Below are positions 58,812 through 64,000 of a DNA stretch of 64,000 nt, piece after piece. Location: positions 1 to 64,000 of the forward strand of contig NZ_CABFMN010000078.1 of the NCBI RefSeq assembly GCF_901875635.1. The letters are read 5' to 3'. The notes beneath the pieces were generated by a model. The model did no database searches. It was not told the DNA's origin and saw only the letters and a program-made list of their open reading frames with translations. A program made the position numbers and the translations under genes. The stretch comes from Xylophilus ampelinus (lineage in GTDB: Bacteria; Pseudomonadota; Gammaproteobacteria; Burkholderiales; Burkholderiaceae_C). Position 1 is the first letter of the stretch; every line of letters starts with the position of its first letter.

Positions 58812-59647
58812 CGGCCTCGGGCGCCGGACTGCTGCTGGGCTGCGACTTCTCCAGCGCGCCGAGCGCGCGCAAGCCGATCGTCGTGGCCGTGGGGCATCTG
58901 CGCGACGACGAAGTCCACCTCGATGACCTCGAGACTTTCGCCACGCTGGACGCCTGGCAGCACTGGCTGGCTGCGCAGCCAGCCTGGGTCGGCGCTTTCG
59001 ATTTTCCCTTCGGCCTGCCGCGCGAGCTGGTGGATGCGCTGGGGTGGCCGCTCGACTGGGAGGCGTGCATGCGGCACTACGCGTCGCTGTCGCGGGCAGA
59101 AGTTCGCCAGACCTTCGCCGGCTTCTGCGCCGGCCGTCCCGTCGGCGGAAAGTTCGCTCACCGGCGTACCGACGGGCCGGCGGGTGCCAGCCCTTCGATG
59201 AAGTGGGTCAACCCACCCGTGGCCTACATGCTGCACGCCGGGGTGCCGAGGCTCCTTGCTGCCGGTGCGCGCCTGCCGGGTCTGGGCGGCGCGGGAGGGT
59301 CGCGTCGCATCGCGCTCGAGGGCTATCCGGGCCTGCTGGCCCGCGAGCTGATCGGGCGCCGGAGCTACAAGAGCGACGACCGCGCACGCCAGACACCCGA
59401 GCGAGCCGATGCCCGCCGGACATTGCTGGAGGCGCTGGAAGCAGGCCGGTCGCGTCTTGGCCTGCGCCTGCTGCCCTCGCGCGTCCAGGCGCGGGCGCTA
59501 CTGGCCGACCCCAGCGGCGACATGCTCGATGCCGCCTCGTGCCTCGTCCAGGCCGCGTGGGGCATGTTGCGGGCCGACAGTCCGGGGCCGGGATTCGGCC
59601 TGCCGCCGGACCTCGATCCGCTCGAGGGCTGGATCGTCGGCGCCTGA
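58808..59647 (+). CDS. DUF429 RNase-H-like protein
   Basis: The 279-residue protein starts MTASGAGLLLGCDFSSAPSA-like, with the FDFPFGLPRE segment and an ALEGYPGLLAREL motif that fit DUF429, a predicted RNase-H-fold nuclease family. The acidic residues in CDFSSAP and FDFPFG may form a metal site. It is coupled to the DMT transporter through ATGA. No function is established. Confidence 0.75.
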   Translation: MTASGAGLLLGCDFSSAPSARKPIVVAVGHLRDDEVHLDDLETFATLDAWQHWLAAQPAWVGAFDFPFGLPRELVDALGWPLDWEACMRHYASLSRAEVRQTFAGFCAGRPVGGKFAHRRTDGPAGASPSMKWVNPPVAYMLHAGVPRLLAAGARLPGLGGAGGSRRIALEGYPGLLARELIGRRSYKSDDRARQTPERADARRTLLEALEAGRSRLGLRLLPSRVQARALLADPSGDMLDAASCLVQAAWGMLRADSPGPGFGLPPDLDPLEGWIVGA

Positions 59648-59721
59648 GCACGCTCGCCCACTTGTCCTACATCGGCTCGCGCCGCCCGCGCGCTGCCGTC
59701 GCGTACGGGCCTTCCTAGATT

Positions 59722-59752
59722 GGTGTCGGGCGGTCGACCGGCCGCCGACACC
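59722..59752. promoter_or_regulatory. Hairpin in the csbD-like leader
   Basis: GGTGTCGG (59722-59729) and CCGACACC (59745-59752) pair across a GCGGTCGACCGG-containing loop, 22 bases before the csbD-like ATG. A TAGATT hexamer at 59715 could be the -10. It may be an operator or RNA leader element; no known family is recognised. Confidence 0.35.
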
Positions 59753-59774
59753 CTCTCATGGAAAGGAATCCATC

Positions 59775-59972
59775 ATGAACAAGGACCAGGTTGCAGGACG
59801 TGTGGAAGAAGCCAAGGGCAAGCTCAAGGAAGTCGCCGGCAAGGTGACCGGCAACGAGCGACTCGAAGCCGACGGCGTGACCGATCAGGCGGCCGGCAAG
59901 GTGCAGAGCACCTACGGCGATGCCAAGAGCAAGGTCAAGGACACGGCGCAGAAGGCCGTCGACAAGCTCTGA
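59775..59972 (+). CDS. CsbD-family stress protein
   Basis: This is a 65-residue small hydrophilic protein with the CsbD signature MNKDQVAGRVEEAKGKLKE and VQSTYGDAKSKVKDTAQ. CsbD-like proteins are strongly induced by osmotic and general stress in many bacteria, though their action is unknown. GGAAAGGAATC precedes the ATG. It is followed 29 bases later by the BON lipoprotein gene and probably shares its promoter. Confidence 0.92.
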   Translation: MNKDQVAGRVEEAKGKLKEVAGKVTGNERLEADGVTDQAAGKVQSTYGDAKSKVKDTAQKAVDKL

Positions 59973-60001
59973 ACACGCACGACAGACAGGGAGTGCTTCC
60001 G

Positions 60002-60520
60002 ATGGACACCAACACCCATCCGTCGCTCGGAAGGCTGGTCCTCGTGGCCGGCGGTGCCGCGCTCGCACTGGCGCTTGCCGGCTGCGACCGCGCGGACAAC
60101 AAGACCGCCGGCCAGCAGCTGGACACTGCCATCGCCAAGACCGAGCAGGCCGCGCGCGACGCGAAGGCGACCACCGAGTCGCTCGCCGCCGACGCCAAGG
60201 CCAAGATCGACGAGAGGGCCCCGGCGGCCGAATCGGCCGTCAAGGACGGCGCTGCCCGAGCCAGCGAGGCCACGCGTGAGGCCGGTGCCGCGATCGCCGG
60301 GGCGGTCGACGACGCCACCATCACCGCCAGCGTGTCGGCAGGCCTGGCCAAGGACAGCGAACTCAGCGCCTTGCGCATCGACGTCGACACCAAGGCAGGC
60401 ATCGTCACGCTCAAGGGGCCGGCCCCGAATGCGGCGGCCAAGGCGCGTGCCGAGGAGATCGCACGGAACGTCAAGGGCGTCAGCCGCGTGGACAACGCAT
60501 TGGAAATCAGGGCCTCGTGA
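60002..60520 (+). CDS. BON-domain lipoprotein
   Basis: The 172-residue protein has a lipoprotein signal with lipobox LALAGC (acylated Cys28). An Ala/Lys/Glu-rich helical middle (about 30-105) follows, then a C-terminal BON domain (about 107-170, with ASVSAGLAKDSELSALRIDVDT-like spacing and VKGVSRVDNALE). BON domains bind phospholipid. It resembles OsmY/DolP-like envelope stress proteins. It is co-directional with csbD and ends before a bidirectional terminator. Confidence 0.9.
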   Translation: MDTNTHPSLGRLVLVAGGAALALALAGCDRADNKTAGQQLDTAIAKTEQAARDAKATTESLAADAKAKIDERAPAAESAVKDGAARASEATREAGAAIAGAVDDATITASVSAGLAKDSELSALRIDVDTKAGIVTLKGPAPNAAAKARAEEIARNVKGVSRVDNALEIRAS

Positions 60521-60542
60521 GAGGCACGCCGCGACAGCGGCA

Positions 60543-60579
60543 CCAGGAAAAAGCCCGGCATGGCCGGGCTTTTTCCTGG
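60543..60579. terminator. Bidirectional terminator, perfect 17-bp stem
   Basis: CCAGGAAAAAGCCCGGC (60543-60559) pairs with GCCGGGCTTTTTCCTGG (60563-60579) around an ATG triplet. It has T runs on both strands and lies between the convergent BON lipoprotein and ferritin-like genes. Confidence 0.92.
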
Positions 60580-60596
60580 GCGGAAAGGCAGTCGTG

Positions 60597-61142
60597 TTAC
60601 TTGGTCAGCCAGTCCTTCAGCTCGTCCGCGTGCTCTTCCTCGTCGGTCAGGATCTCTTCCAGCATGCGGCGCGTCGTCGGGTCCTTGTCGCCGATCAGCG
60701 CGATCATCTGGCGGTAGCTTTCCACCGCGATGCGCTCGGCCTTGAGGTTGGCGCGCACCATGGCCTGCAGGTCCGAAGACTCGTCGTAGTCGGCATGGCT
60801 GCGCTCGAGCAGGTGGTTGGGTGCGAAGTCGGGGTCGCCTCCAAGCTGGACGATGCGCTCGGCGATTTTGTCCGCGTGGGCCGACTCCTCGTTGGCATGA
60901 ACCAGGAATTCGTCCGCGATCGCGGGTGACGACACGCCGCTGGCGGTGAAGTAGTGGCGCTTGTAGCGCAGCACGCAGACCAGCTCGGTGGCCAGGGCGT
61001 CGTTGAGCAGCTTGACGATGTCATCGCGCCAGGGGCCGTAGCTGGGCGTCACGGCGCCTTCGTCCAGTTCCTTGCCGGCCGCTTCGATGGCGCGTTCGTC
61101 GAGCTGGAGGCGCTCGGCGCCTTCGGGTTTCTTGGCGTTCAT
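60597..61142 (-). CDS. Ferritin-like (bacterioferritin-type) protein
   Basis: The 181-residue protein has a four-helix ferritin-like domain with iron-site carboxylates in LATELVCVLRYKRHY, ANEESAHADKIAERI, ANLKAERIAVESYR and LTDEEEHADELKDWL. The E-x-x-H pairs (EESAH, EEEHAD) fit a diiron site. It could store iron or protect against oxidation. The start at 61142 has AAGGA upstream and overlaps the preceding gene's stop by four bases. Confidence 0.88.
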   Translation of the reverse strand: MNAKKPEGAERLQLDERAIEAAGKELDEGAVTPSYGPWRDDIVKLLNDALATELVCVLRYKRHYFTASGVSSPAIADEFLVHANEESAHADKIAERIVQLGGDPDFAPNHLLERSHADYDESSDLQAMVRANLKAERIAVESYRQMIALIGDKDPTTRRMLEEILTDEEEHADELKDWLTK

Positions 61143-61600
61143 GGTTCTCGATCCTTTCGTGGGGTGGGTTTCTTCTTGTGCATCAGCGTCGTCACCACAT
61201 CGGCGACGTCGGATGTCTTGAGCACCATCGCCAGCAGCGCCGTGGCAGACAGCAGGCGCCACGGCCTCACCACCACCAGCACGGCGCCGGTGGCCGCCGC
61301 CGCGAGCATCAGTTGGGCAGGCTGTTCGCGCGCGCGCCGCTCGAGGGCAGGGCGTGCCAACTGGAGCATGGCGTTGGCGGGGTGTCGTCGCCACCAGCGC
61401 TCGGCGACGCGCCGACCGAGCGGCAACCAGGGCACCGTTGCAAGCCAACCGGAGGCCTGGGCGGGAGGTTGCCCGCCATCGATCGGCTGCTGGACATCCG
61501 GCCTCTTCCCGGGCGTGTCGCCGGACAGTTCTGCGAGCAGCGCAGCACGAGAAGCGGCCAGGCGCGCCTTTGGGTCGAGAGATTGGCGCGGCTCAGCCAT
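61139..61600 (-). CDS. Membrane protein in the YqjK position
   Basis: The 153-residue protein has a polar N-terminus, a middle section with PLGRRVAERWWRRHPAN and two hydrophobic segments (MLAAAATGAVLVVVRPW, LLSATALLAMVL), ending in a basic tail. I do not recognise a family with certainty. Its place after the DUF883 and holin-superfamily genes equals yqjK in the E. coli yqjDEK series. It overlaps both neighbours (8 and 4 bases). Confidence 0.6.
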   Translation of the reverse strand: MAEPRQSLDPKARLAASRAALLAELSGDTPGKRPDVQQPIDGGQPPAQASGWLATVPWLPLGRRVAERWWRRHPANAMLQLARPALERRAREQPAQLMLAAAATGAVLVVVRPWRLLSATALLAMVLKTSDVADVVTTLMHKKKPTPRKDREP

Positions 61601-61973
61601 CGCTATGCTCCTGGAGCGCACGCAAGGCGCGCACGTCGGCCCGGAACTGCGCGCCGAGGTCGTCGAATCCATGGAACGAAGCCGGCCGCAGCGCGATCCA
61701 CGCGCCGATTGCCGCCAGCGCAACGGCAACACCGGGCACCACGACCAACACCCAGGAGAATTGGCCGTGGAGCACGCCCAGCATGACGGCGGTGCCCATG
61801 AGGCACAGCGCGGTCAGTGCGCTGACCGCAGCGACAGCACCGGCGATGAGACGAGCCACCACACCGTGGGCGGCGGTGGCGAGTTCGTCACGGACCAGGG
61901 CGCCGTAGTTGGCAGCATGGTCCGCAAGGAGATCAGGATGCCGCAGTGCCGCCGAGAAGAGGGGATGCCACAT
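61593..61973 (-). CDS. YqjE-like phage-holin-superfamily (DUF1469) membrane protein
   Basis: The 126-residue protein has two strong membrane helices (ARLIAGAVAAVSALTALCLMG region and SWVLVVVPGVAVALAAIGAW). The family is annotated as phage holin-like but occurs in E. coli as YqjE with no phage. It follows the DUF883 gene and overlaps the next gene by eight bases. No role in lysis is implied by context. Confidence 0.82.
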   Translation of the reverse strand: MWHPLFSAALRHPDLLADHAANYGALVRDELATAAHGVVARLIAGAVAAVSALTALCLMGTAVMLGVLHGQFSWVLVVVPGVAVALAAIGAWIALRPASFHGFDDLGAQFRADVRALRALQEHSDG

Positions 61974-61999
61974 GGCGGCGCTGAGACGTGGACGCTCGA

Positions 62000-62377
62000 T
62001 CAGTAGTCGTCGCGGCTGCGGCGGGTGGCCAGCACCAGCAGCGCAGTGATGGCTGCGCCAGCCGCAGCGGCCACGAGCACGGAGCGCACGGGCTGGTCGG
62101 CGATGTAGCGGGTCGTCACCTGGGCGGCCTCGCCGAAGCGCTCCTGGGCGCGCACGCCAGTCTTGGACGCGGCTTCCAGGCCACGCTGGACGGCCTGCTG
62201 CACACGCGATGCGATTTGCTCGACTGCGGGCTCCATGTCGCTGCGCAGGCTGCGAACCTTCTGGCCGGCCGCATCGACGGCGTTCTGTGCATACGCACGC
62301 GTGCTGTCGACGGCGTCCTGTGCGGTGCCGCGCAGGTCGTCAGCCAGTTGCGAGGGGGTCTTGGCGGTCGAGTTCAT
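62000..62377 (-). CDS. DUF883 (ElaB/YqjD-like) membrane-anchored protein
   Basis: The 125-residue protein has a long amphipathic helical region (QLADDLRGTAQDAVDSTRAY, about 8-90) and a C-terminal helix (VRSVLVAAAAGAAITALLVL) with a positively charged RRSRDDY tail. E. coli YqjD and ElaB tether stationary-phase ribosomes to the inner membrane. It is first in a minus-strand unit with the YqjE-like, YqjK-position and ferritin-like genes. Confidence 0.9.
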   Translation of the reverse strand: MNSTAKTPSQLADDLRGTAQDAVDSTRAYAQNAVDAAGQKVRSLRSDMEPAVEQIASRVQQAVQRGLEAASKTGVRAQERFGEAAQVTTRYIADQPVRSVLVAAAAGAAITALLVLATRRSRDDY

Positions 62378-62426
62378 GAAACTTCCTTTGCTACGAACAA
62401 CAGATGAAAAGGGGTGCGCTTGGATG

Positions 62427-62600
62427 CTAGCGCGCTTGGCCGCGGCGCATCAGCCCTGCGATGAAGCTCGCAATCGTCAAGATGGCGAAGATCACGAAAA
62501 GAAGTTTCGCAATGCCGACGGCGCCCGCGGCAATGCCCCCGAAGCCGAACAGTGCAGCCACCAGGGCGATGACGAGAAAAACGACGGTGTAGTGCAGCAT
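62427..62600 (-). CDS. DUF1328 small membrane protein (YtjA-like)
   Basis: The 57-residue protein starts [20 protein letters not shown] and is nearly all membrane (two helices with a Gly-rich turn [14 protein letters not shown]), as in YtjA/DUF1328. GGAG lies about seven bases upstream. Members are small stress-associated membrane proteins of unknown action. It precedes the DUF883 gene by 49 bases. Confidence 0.92.
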   Translation of the reverse strand: MLHYTVVFLVIALVAALFGFGGIAAGAVGIAKLLFVIFAILTIASFIAGLMRRGQAR

Positions 62601-62769
62601 GCGGCGCTCCTCTGATGAGTGGATGGGCTCCAAGTCCGATGCCGTCAGAAGTAAGAGCATGTCGGGCCCGGGGCGATGAGCAAAGCTTAGAAGCGACGCG
62701 GTGCGACCCCTGTCAGCAGCCAAGGGGACGGGCCGTAGGAAAGCACCGAATCGCCCCTCGAGGCAAGCT

Positions 62770-64000
62770 TCAATGCGCGCGCGTCGGCAGCATGGCTTGC
62801 AGGCGCGTGCCCTCACCGGGCGCGGAATTCACCGTGAGCTTCCCGCCGGCCGCCTCGACGCGGTGGCGCATGCCGGCCAGTCCGTGGGTCGAAGGGCGTG
62901 TGTGCTGGGCATCGAAGCCGCGGCCGTTGTCGGTGACCTCCACGATCAGGTGGTTGTCGTAGTTCTTCAGCACGATGGTCGCCTCGGTGGCTTCGGCGTA
63001 CTTGCCGATGTTGGTCAGGCCCTCCTGGATCATGCGATAGACGGTGAGCTGACGCGCCTCGTCGATGACGACCGGCTCGAGCACCATCTCCACCTCAATC
63101 CCCGAGCGGTCGGCGAACTCGCGCCCGAGGATCTCCAGCGAGGCCACGAGGCCGAGGTTGGAAAGCGAGGAAGGGCGCAGGTCTTCGATGATGCGCCGCT
63201 TGAGCGCGATGCCGGAATTGAGCAGCTCGGTCAGGTGTTGAAGGCGCTGGGTGGCCTCGGGCGAATCGGCCAGCCGTGACTTGAGCCGCGCGACGTCGAG
63301 CTTGGCTGCGGTCAGCAGCGCGCCCAGCTCGTCGTGCAGCTCGCGCGCCAGGAAGCCCCGTTCGGTCTCGCGCACTTCCTGCAGGTGCGTCGCGAGCTCG
63401 GCGAGCGAGGCGGTGCGCTCGCGAACTTCGGCTTCGAGGGTGTTGCGCTCGCGCTGCAGCGCCAGTTGCTGGCGCTCGCCGGCCGACTGCAGGGCATGGG
63501 TCTGCCGCAGGTACAGGAAGAAGGCGAGCAGCCCCGCCAGCGCGATGAGGCCGATGCCGCCGCGCGCCAGGGCCAGTGCGCGCGCGATCTGTTCCTGCCC
63601 GGCCTTGAGAGACTGGTCGCTCAAGGCCGCCAGCGCGGCGGCCTGCTCCCGGATGCGGTTCATCTCTTCGCGGCCCACGTCAGTGGTCAGCACGAATCGG
63701 GAGGCATCGGTGTTGCCATCCCGCGTGAGCCGCAGGCTCATGTCCATCTCGGCGAGCTTGCGCGACAGGTGGTCCGTCAGCTTGGCCAGTTGCACCTGCT
63801 CCGCCGGGCGGTTCGCATAGAGGAGGCGCAGGCGGGCGAGATGAATGCCGATGTCCTTGATCGCGCTGTCGTACGGTTCGCGGTAGCGTGCCTCGCCGGT
63901 CAGCAGGTAGCCGCGCTGGCCGGTCTCGGCGTCGAGCACGTCCTGCAGCAGCGCGTTGACCGCGAAGCGCGCCTCCTGCGCCTGGCTGATCTCGGCCAGT
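62770..64000 (-). CDS. CHASE3 sensor histidine kinase, NarL/HisKA_3 type (N-terminus off the window)
   Basis: This partial gene runs off the right edge; at least 410 residues are visible. Within the visible part are a CHASE3 domain ([12 protein letters not shown]), a membrane helix ([21 protein letters not shown]), a coiled coil, a HisKA_3 phosphoacceptor ([18 protein letters not shown], His in RELHDELG) and an ATPase domain ([11 protein letters not shown]). No response regulator is seen within the window; one may lie beyond the edge. The open frame continues past 64000, so the GTG at 63939 is not the true start. Confidence 0.9.
   Translation of the reverse strand, partial: LAEISQAQEARFAVNALLQDVLDAETGQRGYLLTGEARYREPYDSAIKDIGIHLARLRLLYANRPAEQVQLAKLTDHLSRKLAEMDMSLRLTRDGNTDASRFVLTTDVGREEMNRIREQAAALAALSDQSLKAGQEQIARALALARGGIGLIALAGLLAFFLYLRQTHALQSAGERQQLALQRERNTLEAEVRERTASLAELATHLQEVRETERGFLARELHDELGALLTAAKLDVARLKSRLADSPEATQRLQHLTELLNSGIALKRRIIEDLRPSSLSNLGLVASLEILGREFADRSGIEVEMVLEPVVIDEARQLTVYRMIQEGLTNIGKYAEATEATIVLKNYDNHLIVEVTDNGRGFDAQHTRPSTHGLAGMRHRVEAAGGKLTVNSAPGEGTRLQAMLPTRAH

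Noticed and set aside
61593..61973. Prophage lysis holin
   Set aside because: The protein belongs to the holin superfamily only by fold; its neighbours are YqjD-like stress genes and there are no other phage genes.

Overview
The window is a GC-rich (roughly 70%) bacterial chromosome segment packed with housekeeping genes. Gene content and order point to a betaproteobacterium of the family Comamonadaceae (Variovorax/Acidovorax/Xenophilus-like). The supporting signs are the folC-dedD-cvpA-purF-metZ block, the gltX/tRNA-Ala-Glu-Asp block, the ubiE...ubiJ-ubiB block, the fmdB-DUF502-aspS...nudB block, and seven copies of a short dispersed repeat (core ATAGCTGC...GGGC) that I recall as characteristic of that family. 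The genus is inference. No prophage, insertion sequence, CRISPR array, rRNA or replication origin was seen.

Layout. 1-3.2 kb: the 5' end of a phosphohexomutase gene, an alkylation-repair operon (Ada-AlkA fusion, ogt) and a DMT exporter. 3.2-6 kb: a DUF1345 membrane protein divergent from a two-gene c-type cytochrome operon (diheme and triheme). 6-13.4 kb, minus strand: three tRNAs with their own promoter and terminator, gltX, metZ, purF, cvpA, a SPOR protein and folC. 13.5-21.4 kb: small conserved genes (YffB, PpnP, a glycine-rich membrane protein, murB, yajQ, a retropepsin-like protease, FHA, a Rid protein, plsY, ybaK, an aldo/keto reductase). 21.5-25.9 kb: an iron/phosphonate-type ABC importer (ATPase, fused permease, binding protein). 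26-34.4 kb: an alpha/beta hydrolase, a small protein, a four-gene sensory operon (CHASE3-GAF hybrid kinase with three receiver domains, CheR, CheB, receiver-kinase), then about 750 bp of non-coding repeats. 34.4-36.9 kb: an MFS transporter plus a coupled micro-ORF, divergent from a LysR regulator. 37-46 kb: a 1301-residue FAD/Fe-S dehydrogenase with a HIT protein, an mprF-acvB lipid-modification operon and a DUF971 gene. 46-55 kb: ubiE, a Tim44-like protein, ubiJ, ubiB, a sodium:solute symporter, and fmdB-DUF502-aspS. 54.7-55.3 kb: a Phd/CcdB-type toxin-antitoxin pair lying between aspS and nudB. 55.3-59.7 kb: nudB, an EEP nuclease, folE, a BLUF photoreceptor, a DMT transporter and a DUF429 protein. 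59.7-64 kb: a stress/envelope cluster (CsbD, BON lipoprotein, ferritin-like protein, YqjD/YqjE-like proteins, DUF1328) and a truncated CHASE3 histidine kinase.

How the genes work together. Folate synthesis is represented by folE (first step), nudB (second step) and folC (last steps). Ubiquinone synthesis is represented by ubiE, ubiJ and ubiB. Lysyl-phosphatidylglycerol is made and moved by MprF and probably hydrolysed by the co-transcribed AcvB-type enzyme. Alkylation repair is split between a sensor/glycosylase fusion and a separate methyltransferase. The most unusual items are the kinase-CheR-CheB-kinase operon with no chemoreceptor, the Phd-CcdB pairing, the 550-bp imperfect palindrome next to a G-quadruplex-like octamer array, and a dispersed repeat that supplies the last residues of the Ada-AlkA protein. 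Function calls come from motif recognition by eye; no database search was possible.
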